Part shown: positions 35,088 through 44,600 of the stretch, piece after piece
How positions within the stretch are numbered: the first letter of the stretch is position 1
Layout: every line of letters begins with the position of its first letter
Source: Flaviramulus sp.
GTDB lineage: Bacteria > Bacteroidota > Bacteroidia > Flavobacteriales > Flavobacteriaceae
NCBI GenBank assembly: GCA_030731745.1
Contig: JANQTJ010000019.1
Location: 1 to 51,790, forward strand
Direction of reading: 5' to 3'
DNA: 51,790 nucleotides
The notes under the pieces: generated by a model
What the model was told of the DNA's origin: nothing
The model's input: only the letters and a program-made list of their open reading frames with translations
The model's database searches: none
Position numbers and translations under genes: made by a program

Positions 35088-35172
35088 GCGTTAGGGATTG
35101 AAGTGTAAATCCTTTTTGAGAGGTTATGATCTAAAAGATTGAAACGTAAAGCCCGACCCTTGTGCGAATGCC
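35088..35172 (-). repeat. Dispersed repeat element, copy B
   Basis: An 85-base element in the gap between convergent genes, on the minus strand. It shares GGGTCGGGCTTT, ATCTTTT, CTCAAAAAGGAT and CTTCAATCCCTAACGC with copy A at 26932-27011, with a different loop. Its ends GCATT and AACGC pair with one mismatch. The rest of the 116-base gap carries nothing else I can name. Confidence 0.85.
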
Positions 35173-35197
35173 TATTTTCTTTCAATTTTTATAAAAA

Positions 35198-36481
35198 TTA
35201 ATATCCATACTTATCTTTCCAACGAGTTTTTAAAAACTCACGATGGGCATTTTCTCTAACATTATTAGCAGGGTCGTATAGTTTTGTGTTTTTTATCTCG
35301 TCTGGTAAAAATTCTTGATTTGCAAAATTGTTTTCGTAATTGTGAGCATATTTGTAATTATCACCATAACCTAACTCTTTCATAAGTTTCGTAGGTGCGT
35401 TTCTAATTTCTAGCGGAACACTTAAATCTCCAGTTTGTTTAACCAATTGTTGGGCATTACCTATTGCCACATAAACAGCATTACTTTTTGGTGAACATGC
35501 TAAATAAGTTGCGCATTGGCTTAATATTATTCTAGATTCTGGATAACCAATTGCGGTAACTGCTTGAAACGTGTTGTTTGCAATTACTAAAGCGGTTGGG
35601 TTTGCATTTCCTATATCCTCACTGGCACAGATTAGTAACCTTCTAGCTATGAATTTCACATCCTCGCCACCTTCTATCATTCGTGCCAACCAATAAACTG
35701 CCGCGTTTGGATCGCTACCTCTTATAGATTTTATGAATGCCGAAATAATATCATAATGTTGCTCGCCAGTTTTATCGTAATGAACCGTATTATTATGGAT
35801 TTTTTGTAATACGTCCTCATCTGTAATTTCAATATTATTAGAATCGAAAGAGTTTACAATCAATTCAAATATATTAAGCAATTTTCTAGCATCACCACCA
35901 GAAAGTCTCAATAACGCATTTGTTTCTTTAATTTTAATAGATTTTTTAGATAAGTATTCATCAATCTTAATGGCTCTCTCTAAAAGCAGCTCTAAATCAG
36001 TTTTATCAAAAGCATTTAATATGTAAACCTGACAACGGGATAAAAGTGCAGAAATAACCTCAAAACTCGGATTTTCAGTAGTCGCACCAATAAGTGTTAT
36101 CCAGCCTTTTTCAACTGCTTGTAGTAACGAGTCTTGTTGAGATTTACTAAATCTATGTATTTCATCTATGAACAAAATAGGGTTTTTAGTAGTAAATAAA
36201 CCCCCGCTTTGTTTCGCTTTGTCAATAACATCCCTTATATCTTTTACTCCAGAGTTTATGGCACTTAATGCATAAAACGGTCTCCCCGATTCCGTTGCAA
36301 TGATATTTGCTAGCGTGGTTTTACCTGTTCCTGGTGGTCCCCAAAAAATCATCGACGGAATTAATCCTTGTTTTATATGTAATGTTAACGCACCATCCTT
36401 CCCAACTAAGTGTTTTTGGCTCACATAGTCATCTAAAGTTTTTGGTCGTAAGCGTTCAGCTAAAGGTTCATTGGTATTCAT
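35198..36481 (-). CDS. rarA: Replication-associated recombination protein A
   Basis: A 427-residue AAA+ ATPase of the RarA/MgsA family, which works at stalled replication forks and resembles clamp-loader subunits. Walker A GPPGTGKTT begins at residue 48, Walker B is ILFIDEIHRF, sensor 1 is LIGATTENPSF, and the C-terminal tetramerisation domain includes AVYWLARMIEGGED. Full length, no disruption. It is divergent from the rhomboid gene; the 167-base gap contains a repeat element (copy C). Confidence 0.96.
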   Translation of the reverse strand: MNTNEPLAERLRPKTLDDYVSQKHLVGKDGALTLHIKQGLIPSMIFWGPPGTGKTTLANIIATESGRPFYALSAINSGVKDIRDVIDKAKQSGGLFTTKNPILFIDEIHRFSKSQQDSLLQAVEKGWITLIGATTENPSFEVISALLSRCQVYILNAFDKTDLELLLERAIKIDEYLSKKSIKIKETNALLRLSGGDARKLLNIFELIVNSFDSNNIEITDEDVLQKIHNNTVHYDKTGEQHYDIISAFIKSIRGSDPNAAVYWLARMIEGGEDVKFIARRLLICASEDIGNANPTALVIANNTFQAVTAIGYPESRIILSQCATYLACSPKSNAVYVAIGNAQQLVKQTGDLSVPLEIRNAPTKLMKELGYGDNYKYAHNYENNFANQEFLPDEIKNTKLYDPANNVRENAHREFLKTRWKDKYGY

Positions 36482-36513
36482 TATTGTAAAATTAAATCAA
36501 AATTTTAAGTTTT

Positions 36514-36592
36514 GGGCGTGTCCCTCAATAAAAAATATCGGGTCGCACTTTCCTTATTACACGGTAGTTTGCTGCAATCGCTCACGCACTTA
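36514..36592 (+). repeat. Dispersed repeat element, diverged copy C
   Basis: About 79 bases starting GGGCGTGTCCC, with CGGGTCGCACTTTCC in the middle and CAATCGCTCACGCA at the end. The layout matches copies A and B but the ends read GCGTG and CACGC in place of GCGTTA and TAACGC, still complementary. It lies in the divergent gap between rarA and the rhomboid gene. Confidence 0.65.
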
Positions 36593-36648
36593 TCTGACAT
36601 TTTAGCATTTAAAGTAAAGTTGGATAACTATTTGCTAACTTTATACCA

Positions 36649-37377
36649 ATGAGTAAACATGAGCATTTTAAATACTCTACTGGCGTGGTAGCATATCCAG
36701 TAGCATTTGTACTAATCATTTGGTTTATCTTCTGGTTTGAAGTTAGGTTTGGATATAACTTTAGTAAATACGGTATCTACCCCCAAACTATTAAAGGGTT
36801 ACGCGGTCTTGTTTTAAGTCCATTTATACATGGTAGTATCAAGCATATTTACCATAATACAATACCTCTTTTTGTTCTCTCTATGGCCTTATTTTATTTT
36901 TACCGCCAAATTGCTTGGAAAGTAGTATTATTAGGTATCCTGTTTTCTGGTTTTTTAACTTGGCTTATTGGAAGGCCATCCTATCATATTGGAATTAGTG
37001 GTTTAATTTATGTTTTAGTAAGTTTTACTTTTTTTAAAGGCGTTTTTGCTAAGTATTATAGGCTTATAGCTTTATCACTTTTGGTAGTTTTCCTTTATGG
37101 TAGTATGATATGGTATACATTACCAATTGAGAAAGGTATATCATGGGAAGGTCACCTTTCTGGTTTAATTACCGGTTTATTGTTCGCTTTGTTTTTTAAA
37201 AAGGAAATAGTAAAACCTAAAAAGTACCCTTGGGAACACGAAAATTATAATGAAGATGAAGATCCCTTTTTAAAACATTTTGATGAAAACGGTAATTTTG
37301 TCGAATTAAAAGAAGATCAAATAGAACATGATCAAATTATAATCAATTACTTCTATAAAAAACAAAGTAAAGATTAA
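36649..37377 (+). CDS. Rhomboid family intramembrane serine protease
   Basis: A 242-residue membrane protease with six hydrophobic helices. The catalytic serine is Ser117 in HIGISGLIY (GxSG), the catalytic histidine is His169 in WEGHLSG, and HGSIKHIYHN (61-70) is the helix-2 HxxxN motif that stabilises the oxyanion. It should cleave transmembrane substrates, none of which is known here. A charged cytosolic tail of about 45 residues follows the last helix. The gene ends overlap rlmB by 4 bases, convergent. Confidence 0.93.
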   Translation: MSKHEHFKYSTGVVAYPVAFVLIIWFIFWFEVRFGYNFSKYGIYPQTIKGLRGLVLSPFIHGSIKHIYHNTIPLFVLSMALFYFYRQIAWKVVLLGILFSGFLTWLIGRPSYHIGISGLIYVLVSFTFFKGVFAKYYRLIALSLLVVFLYGSMIWYTLPIEKGISWEGHLSGLITGLLFALFFKKEIVKPKKYPWEHENYNEDEDPFLKHFDENGNFVELKEDQIEHDQIIINYFYKKQSKD

Positions 37378-38108
37378 CGACGTTGTCTTAAAACCTCATA
37401 TAAGAAAGCTCCACAAGCTACCGATACGTTTAAAGATTCAATCTCTCCCATCAAAGGTAATTTGGCTTTTTCATCAACTACTTTTAAAATAGATGGGTTT
37501 ATACCGCGTCCTTCAGAACCCATAATAATGGCGCAAGGTTCTGTAAAGGAAACATCATAAAGTGTGTTATCTGTTTTTTCAGTTGCTGCAATAACTTTTA
37601 TTCCCGATGCTTGCATGTAAAATACGGCATCTTTAATATGGTCTACTTTACAAATAGGAACTTTAAAAACAGCGCCAGCACTAGTCTTAATAGTATCTCC
37701 ATTTACAGGAGCACCACCTTTTTTTTGGATAATAATACCATTTACACCTGTACATTCAGCTGTTCTAATAATAGCTCCAAAATTCCTAACATCACTCAAT
37801 TGGTCTAATAATAGAAAAAGAGGTGTTTTACCCGATTCTAAAACATTAACTACTAATGTTTCCATATCATGAAATTCAATTGGCGAAATTTGAGCTATGG
37901 CACCTTGATGATTTTTATTAGTTATTCTATTAAGTTTTTCTACAGGAACATAAGATGAGTTTATACTATTTTTTCTAATAGTACTCTCTAAATCCGTAAA
38001 TAGATCGCCATGTAACCCTTTTTGAAGGAATACTTTATCAATGGTTTCTCCTGAGTTTATAGCCTCTATAATGGCTCTAATACCGAAAATTGTAGTGGTT
38101 TGTTCCAT
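37374..38108 (-). CDS. rlmB: 23S rRNA (guanosine-2'-O)-methyltransferase RlmB
   Basis: A 244-residue SpoU/TrmH-type SPOUT methyltransferase, expected to methylate G2251 (E. coli numbering) in the P loop of 23S rRNA. The N-terminal L30e-like RNA-binding part (FGIRAIIEAINSGE, VPVEKLNRI) precedes the catalytic core: motif 1 LDQLSDVRNFGAIIRTAE, motif 2 IIMGSEGRGI and motif 3 SLNVSVACGAFLYE. Full length. It stands alone; the strong stem-loop at 38124-38154 lies on its upstream side and belongs to the SusCD operon. Confidence 0.93.
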   Translation of the reverse strand: MEQTTTIFGIRAIIEAINSGETIDKVFLQKGLHGDLFTDLESTIRKNSINSSYVPVEKLNRITNKNHQGAIAQISPIEFHDMETLVVNVLESGKTPLFLLLDQLSDVRNFGAIIRTAECTGVNGIIIQKKGGAPVNGDTIKTSAGAVFKVPICKVDHIKDAVFYMQASGIKVIAATEKTDNTLYDVSFTEPCAIIMGSEGRGINPSILKVVDEKAKLPLMGEIESLNVSVACGAFLYEVLRQRR

Positions 38109-38123
38109 GGCATAAAGGTAAAT

Positions 38124-38154
38124 AAAAAAACCACCTGTAAAAGGTGGTTTTTTA
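38124..38154 (-). terminator. Stem-loop terminator of the SusCD-lipoprotein operon
   Basis: AAAACCACCT and AGGTGGTTTT form a perfect stem around a short loop, with long A and T tracts on both sides. It lies 19 bases past the stop of the last lipoprotein gene on the minus strand. Confidence 0.85.
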
Positions 38155-38172
38155 TTTTAGATAATAAAACTT

Positions 38173-39015
38173 TTAGTTGAAAGTAAATGTTCTTTTACCA
38201 TCAGCATCAGTTGTTTGAGTAAATGGAATATCTACAAAACCAACAGCAGGATCTACTGTACCTTCAAAAACATGAGATACACTATCATCTGTAGTTAAAA
38301 TTACTGTATATGGCACAGGAGTATCATCAACAGTAGTCCAAATTTCTACCGAAACTATATAATCCCCATCAGGAAAGTTTTCGTTAGCTGGGTTATTAAA
38401 GAAATCTCCTTCAAATCTACTTCCAGACTCAGAATTTTCAAATCTAGCTGTAAAAGCTGCATTATATACAAATAAGTCTAAATCATTTTGATCATAAGGA
38501 CCTAGCCAATCTAAACTCATCTTTAAACAATTTGTTGTAGGAGCCATAAAAGTACCATTCACATCAATAAGTTTAACACCTACCGCTTCTGAAGTTAATG
38601 TAAAAGGATAATCTACTGCATCACCAGTTTCTGATTGAGCTAAATTAATACCAGTTAATTGGATATTTACATATTCATTTAATCCGTTATAATTGTTAAC
38701 AGGTGTACCCGGCATCGTTAATAATCCTGTACCTGTTGTTTGACCTGCAGGAACTGTAACAAAAGATTTTGTTTGATTAAAATCGAATGTAGTTGCGCTT
38801 ATCTCAAGCGTTGATTCCACATTAAAACTTTGTGGTAACGTATAGGTGTATTGAATAAAAGTACCAGGAGCCGCTAGAGTACGGTTAAGACTTAACGTAC
38901 CTACTAACGCTTCTTTTACTTCATTATCAACGTAAGCTCTTGAAAATTCGTCGTCACCACAAGAAACTATGGTTAGTAACAAAAGTGAGCTTAATATATA
39001 TTTAAATTTTTTCAT
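38173..39015 (-). CDS. SusCD-linked lipoprotein with DUF2135-like end
   Basis: A 280-residue lipoprotein; the signal LLLLTIVSC puts the lipidated cysteine at residue 19. The first half (TLAAPGTFIQYTYTLPQ ... VTVPAGQTTGTG) looks like a Calx-beta or similar immunoglobulin-like fold. The second half (WLGPYDQNDLDLFVYNAA ... FPDGDYIVSVEIW) resembles beta-sandwich domains that bind sugars or calcium in exported proteins (DUF2135/YfaP-like). It is the last gene of the four-gene SusCD operon, 18 bases after the preceding lipoprotein, and is followed by the terminator. The role is probably as an outer-surface accessory ligand-binding protein, inferred from context. Confidence 0.65.
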   Translation of the reverse strand: MKKFKYILSSLLLLTIVSCGDDEFSRAYVDNEVKEALVGTLSLNRTLAAPGTFIQYTYTLPQSFNVESTLEISATTFDFNQTKSFVTVPAGQTTGTGLLTMPGTPVNNYNGLNEYVNIQLTGINLAQSETGDAVDYPFTLTSEAVGVKLIDVNGTFMAPTTNCLKMSLDWLGPYDQNDLDLFVYNAAFTARFENSESGSRFEGDFFNNPANENFPDGDYIVSVEIWTTVDDTPVPYTVILTTDDSVSHVFEGTVDPAVGFVDIPFTQTTDADGKRTFTFN

Positions 39016-39033
39016 AATATAATATTATTTAAA

Positions 39034-39999
39034 TTAATTTTTTTGAGCTGTAAATCTAGTAAACCCACCAAAAGTAAATCCAGTACCATCAGATCCAGCA
39101 ACACCTAGTCCTGAAACTATTTTCAAATCTAAGAAACCTATACATGATAAACCAAGAGATACATCAGCAGTTGTTCTTATGTGTGTAGGGGTATAACCTG
39201 CACAACATACTTCTTCAGTTAATACAGCATTTTGACGCGCTACGGTAGCTATACCTAAATCACTAATATTTACTGCTATATTAAAACCTGTTCCATCACT
39301 ACCCGCAGAATCAAATGGATTAACCATTATAACTTGGTTTGCATTAGCTCCAGCTATTATTTCAAACTGGGTTGGTAAACCGTCACCTGCTCCTGCATTA
39401 AAACCACTATCCGTAATTATAGTGTAAGTTCCTAACATGTCTGCTTGAACAAAAGGACAAGAAATAATTGTTCCGAAATTCATGGCATTTTTGTAAGCTG
39501 ATGTGTAAAGTTGTCCTTCAGTATTACCTAAACCTACAGTTAAGGCATCATCATCAAAAGAAGGTTCAACACCATAAAATACAACGCCATCGTTTCTTGT
39601 TACTTTAGCAACAAAATTAAATGAATCTCCAAAACCAAAATCAGAAGCTTCTAAACCAAAAGCAGCTGCCATAGATGCACTTGTAATGCTAAGTGATGCA
39701 GGGAAACTATTTATTACAATAAAATCATCTGCTTTGTATGGAGCACCACCAATAACGGCTGATAATGTTAATGAATACTCACTAATATTGTTATTAGCAT
39801 CAATTAGCTCATCTGATATTGAAATATTTGCAGCATCAGGATACGTTGCTGAAACACCATCGTTAGCAAATTTCACAAAGGCACCTTGTTCCAACTCGTA
39901 AGTAGCTGGATTATTAAAGGTACTTTGATCAGTACACGAGTTTTGAGTTAGCATAACTGCTACTCCCAATAGTAAATAAATTATTTTTTTCATATTCAA
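39034..39999 (-). CDS. SusCD-linked surface lipoprotein of unknown fold
   Basis: A 321-residue lipoprotein; MNMKKIIYLLLGVAVML ends in the lipobox QNSC (Cys22). A second ATG two codons in could be the start. The mature protein is beta-rich with low-complexity glycine/serine/threonine runs. The word AGSDGTGF appears twice in the C-terminal third, and cysteine pair CCAG is present. No family recognised. Position directly after SusD (11 bases) makes it a likely SusE/SusF-type accessory, meaning a surface lipoprotein that captures ligand for the SusC transporter. That role is inferred. Confidence 0.65.
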   Translation of the reverse strand: MNMKKIIYLLLGVAVMLTQNSCTDQSTFNNPATYELEQGAFVKFANDGVSATYPDAANISISDELIDANNNISEYSLTLSAVIGGAPYKADDFIVINSFPASLSITSASMAAAFGLEASDFGFGDSFNFVAKVTRNDGVVFYGVEPSFDDDALTVGLGNTEGQLYTSAYKNAMNFGTIISCPFVQADMLGTYTIITDSGFNAGAGDGLPTQFEIIAGANANQVIMVNPFDSAGSDGTGFNIAVNISDLGIATVARQNAVLTEEVCCAGYTPTHIRTTADVSLGLSCIGFLDLKIVSGLGVAGSDGTGFTFGGFTRFTAQKN

Positions 40000-40010
40000 A
40001 TTTTTTAGTT

Positions 40011-41615
40011 TTAATCTATAAATCCGGCTGGGTTAGTATCCCAGAATACTTGATCAGTTAAACTTTTTTGCTCTAAATTAGGATTGTCATTAGAATTTAA
40101 CTCAGAGTCTGGTAAAAAGTAACTTCTTGGGAAATCAGTGTTAGAGATTACAGAAAACCCTAATTCTGGATATCCTGTTCTTCTGTAGTTGTTATATGCT
40201 TCAAGACTATTACCCCACATAGCGATATAGTATTCTAACATAATGATTTCTAATCTTTCTTCATCAGAAGTTGCAACATCATAACGAAGTAATACTTGGT
40301 CGATATAAGCTGTAACATCAGTACTTACCATAGGTATTCCAGAAAAATTTGCAACTTTGTTGAAAGAATCCATCATAGCTTGCATTAAGTATGTTCTTGG
40401 GTTTCCAGTTACTCCTAAACCAACAGGAGCAGGTAAAGCAGCTTCTGCAAGCATGAATTTTGAAAATGATGATAAAATTACTGGATGAATACCAGCACCA
40501 CCAAGATTTTGGCTATCCCTGGTAAAGCTGAAACTAGCATCATCATAAGCACCACCTGCAGGATAAATACCATAAGTAGCTCTTAATTCTCCATCATTAG
40601 GAATACCTTCATCATCAGCATGATCTCTACCCCAATAACCATCTCCAACATAACAATATTGGAAATCTCCATCACCCGCACAAGGTAATAATGTACCAGA
40701 TGGGTCTGTATTAGTTTGTCTGTAAATGTAATAAGGTAATCTAGGGTCTGGGCTAGCCTTGTCATTAAGTAATGTATTCATAAAATCATTACTCATGTAT
40801 TGGTTCCCAGCATTAATTTGGTAATTAGCAGCAAACCATGGGTGTCTGTTATCAGGATTGGTTTCATTTGTTCCAAATTGAATTTGAAAATCATCTGCCA
40901 AATCTTTAATATAATTACCACTTGCTAGTATGCTATTAATATCAGAAACTGCACTCGCATTACCAACTAATTTAGTTTGCACATACATTTTAATTTTAAG
41001 TGTGTTTGCTAATTTAATCCATTTAGACATATCGCCGTTATAGATTAAATCTTCTGGTTGAATTTGACCAGTAGCACTTAAATTTGTTATAGCTTCGTTT
41101 AATTGCGCATACATAGCCTCATAAATTGAAGCACCGCTATCTAAATTAGGTTGAGGAAACTCAGAACTTACTGCTTCAGAATAAACTGCTGTACCAATGT
41201 TATCAACTAAGTTTACAAAAGCAAAAGCCTCTAATACTTGCCCCATTCCAACATGATTAGCTAGGTCGTTAGTTTCAGCTAAATCTTGTATTAAATTTAA
41301 GTTATTTGCTATAGAATACGTATTAGCCCATGCCCCATTCATAGAACCTTGACCTGAGTTTGAAGCATATGTTCCAAACATATGAACATGTCTCATGATA
41401 TCTCCACTTTGAAAGCTTAATCCTAAGTGTTGTCCAACAAAAGATAATTGGATACTATTAAGTACTAAACTGGCGTCAGCAGAAACTGGTGTCAGTGTAT
41501 TTGGATTATCATTGATATCCAAATTTGTAGTTTCACAAGAAGATAAAGCAAGTAGAAAACTAAATGCAATAACGAAACCTGTAGAAGCTTTATTAAAATA
41601 TTTTTTCATTGTCAT
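40011..41615 (-). CDS. SusD/RagB family nutrient-binding outer membrane lipoprotein
   Basis: A 534-residue lipoprotein of the SusD-like group (SusD_like_2 subfamily by its look). The lipobox is LALSSC with Cys27. The mature N-terminus TNLDINDNPNTLTPVSADASLVLNSIQ (quoted in part: DINDNPNTLTPV) is diagnostic. TPR-like helices (ANTLKIKMYVQTKL) form the SusC-facing part. The ligand loops are variable and do not reveal the substrate. Start is the ATG at 41615; another ATG two codons later is also possible. It begins 4 bases after the susC stop. Confidence 0.92.
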   Translation of the reverse strand: MTMKKYFNKASTGFVIAFSFLLALSSCETTNLDINDNPNTLTPVSADASLVLNSIQLSFVGQHLGLSFQSGDIMRHVHMFGTYASNSGQGSMNGAWANTYSIANNLNLIQDLAETNDLANHVGMGQVLEAFAFVNLVDNIGTAVYSEAVSSEFPQPNLDSGASIYEAMYAQLNEAITNLSATGQIQPEDLIYNGDMSKWIKLANTLKIKMYVQTKLVGNASAVSDINSILASGNYIKDLADDFQIQFGTNETNPDNRHPWFAANYQINAGNQYMSNDFMNTLLNDKASPDPRLPYYIYRQTNTDPSGTLLPCAGDGDFQYCYVGDGYWGRDHADDEGIPNDGELRATYGIYPAGGAYDDASFSFTRDSQNLGGAGIHPVILSSFSKFMLAEAALPAPVGLGVTGNPRTYLMQAMMDSFNKVANFSGIPMVSTDVTAYIDQVLLRYDVATSDEERLEIIMLEYYIAMWGNSLEAYNNYRRTGYPELGFSVISNTDFPRSYFLPDSELNSNDNPNLEQKSLTDQVFWDTNPAGFID

Positions 41616-41619
41616 TTTT

Positions 41620-44600
41620 TTAAAAAGTTAATTTAACACCAAATGAATATTGCTTGTAAGAAGGGTCATTTTGGAAATCTAATCCTTTACCATTACCAGC
41701 ACCTGATCCAAGCACTTCTGGATCTAAATTAAGACCTTTAGGAATGTTTGGTGTTTCGTACCATAAGTTGTTACCAGAAACCGTAAAAGTTACATTTCCG
41801 AAAGGAGATCTCTCTAGAGCTTTTTTGGATAATGAATAGCTTAATGAAATATCTCTTAATCTGATTACAGATGCATCATAAACTAAGTTCTCATCTACAT
41901 CTTGTAAGTTGATGAAATATAAATCATTAGGACCTATTTGAATCGTGTTTTCAATTTTATCACCGTTACCATCTGTTAAAACCTCACCAGTATTAGGATT
42001 TCCTAAAACACCTGGTATAATAAATGTACCTTCTCTATCTTGAGTATCGGTAGTAACACCTCTACGTAATAAGTTAGAAGCAGTTACAGAGTAAATATCT
42101 CCACCATGTATATACTCCCATTGGATACCTAAAGTAAATCCTTTGTAAGAGAATGTATTGATATTTGTAAATCTCCAATCTTCGTTAGGATCCCCTATTA
42201 ATTCATCTTCTAAACCAACATCATCACTGAATATTATTTTACCAGTCTCAGGGTTTATTAACAAGTTACCTTCATCATCTTTTACAGCAAAAGTACCTCT
42301 CATAACACCATAAGGTTCTCCTTCAATAGCAAAGTTGATACCAGATGCAATATCTACTCTTTCTACTGGTAAATCAATAACAGTAGTTTCGTATGCAGTA
42401 AATTGGTTGTTAATATTCCAGTTAAATCCACCTTCTTCATTACTTTGGAAAGGGTTGATTCCTAAACTAATCTCAAGACCGTCTGTATCAATTCTACCAG
42501 CATTAATTACTGTATTGGTAAAACCAGTAGATGCAGCTAAACTTGAATTTAAAATTTGATCTTCAATAACTCTTCTATAAGCAGAAATGTCAAAATCTAA
42601 AAAGTTGTTAAATAAACGACCTTCAAAACCAATCTCATATTCTTTTAAAAGCTCAGGTTTTAAACCTGGGTTAGGTAAAAATGTACTTAATGCATTTGTT
42701 GCTACCGTATTTCCTGTAAATGGATTAAGGTTAGCTTGCGCATTCGCTGCCAATTGTGGTCTTGTTAAGTAAGCATTAGGGAAGTTTGCAGAAGTACCGT
42801 AACTACCTCTAACTTTAAGATAGTTATTGCTGGCACCCTTTAAACCTTCAAACATACTTGTAGGTATTAACGATAAAGAAACACTAGGATAGAATAATGA
42901 GTTATTTTCATCTTCTACAGTAGAACCCCAGTCATTACGTCCACTTACCGTTAAATAAGCATAGTCTTCATAAGCAAATTCTAATTGACCATATATACCA
43001 ATAGTATTCGTTTCTGACGTTCCTTCAATTACTTGGTTTGATCTAAAGTTATTATGTCTCTTAAAATTAAAAACAACTTGGTCTTCACTAAAGATACCTA
43101 AGTTAGAAAATTGAACGTTTTTAGATTCACCACCTAATACAGCATTTAAACTTATGTTATCAGCTAATTTGAAATCACTACCAACAAAAGAAAATCTGTG
43201 GTTGGTTGTTCTTACTGTTCTATTGAAAGTTTGTAAAAAACCTAGTGGGCTATCAGCACCACCTTTGTTCTGGTAATCTTCATTAAGTGATGAATAACTA
43301 TCTAAACTGTAAAGATAATTTGCAGTAATTTTATCACTTATTTCATAATCTAAGGCAGCTTTGATAAAAGTTCTATCTGTAGTTTCATTAAAAGCCGTAT
43401 TTTTTTGTTGCCATCTTGGGTTAGATATAGTTGTTCTGTAATAAACAGAAGAACCATCATTAGGGTCTTCAAAAGGTAAATTTTGAATATCTAAGTTTCT
43501 TGGAATCCAAGTTAATAATGTAAAGAAGTTTCTTGTTGGTCTGAAAGTGAAAGTATTGTTGTAAGTAACACTTGTGTTGAAACCTAATTTATTAGTAAGT
43601 TTAGTTCTACCACCAACAGCTATGTTATATCTTCTTAAACCATTTTCAGGGATATATCCACTTTGATCAGCATGACCAAATGCTAAACTAACACCAGAAT
43701 CTTTATCGAAGTTTTTCTTAAGTAAAACAGAAGTAATTTGTCCTATTCCAGTTTTAAAGAAATCGCTCACATTGTTAGGCGCTGCCTTGTACTCTACAGT
43801 TGCTCCTTGAAATTGCGGGAATGAACCTGCATATGCACCAATAGCTAAAGGATGAGGAACAATTTGCCCATCAAATCTAGCACCCCAAGTTCCAAAAAAC
43901 GTGGTGTTAAGAGTATTATCAGCTCCTTGACCATAAAGATTTTGGAAATCTGGTAAGTTAGCAACTTCTAAAAAAGAAGTAGTTGTAGAAACTGTAACTT
44001 CAAATTTCTTGTCAATACTTCCACCTGAACCAGATTTAGTAGTAATAACGATAACCCCATTACGACCATCTTGACCATAAAGAGTTGATGCTGCTAAACC
44101 TTTAAGTACAGTTGTAGTAGCGATGTTGTTTGGGTCAATATCAAAAGATCTATCACCAGCAATTGGAGCGCCGTCTACAATGTATAGAGGTTGGTTGTTA
44201 CCAGAGATTGAGTTTTTAGAACGAATAATTACACTCGCTTGTGTTCCTAAAAATCCACCACCCGCATTTACTTCAACCCCTGCAATCTTACCAGTTAAAA
44301 TTCTGGCAACATCCGTCTCAGGTTTTCTTTCAATTTGATCTGATTTAATTGTTGCTACAGAGTAACCAAGAGCTTTTTCTTCTCTTCTAATGCCCTGAGC
44401 CGTTACAATAATCTCATCTAAAGATTCTGCATCTTCAGCAAGTGTAACATTAATTGTGTTAGAGGCTCCTACACGAACTTCTTTTTTAGAATATCCAACA
44501 AAACTAAACACTAAGGTAGAACCTTGAGCTGCTTGAATTGAATATTTTCCATCGAAATCTGTAGAAGTACCAGAAGTTGTACCTTTTACTAAGACAGTTG

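Noticed and set aside
42335-44338. Several plus-strand frames of 60-75 codons inside susC
   Set aside because: They mirror the SusC frame, have no start context or promoter, and no protein-like composition.
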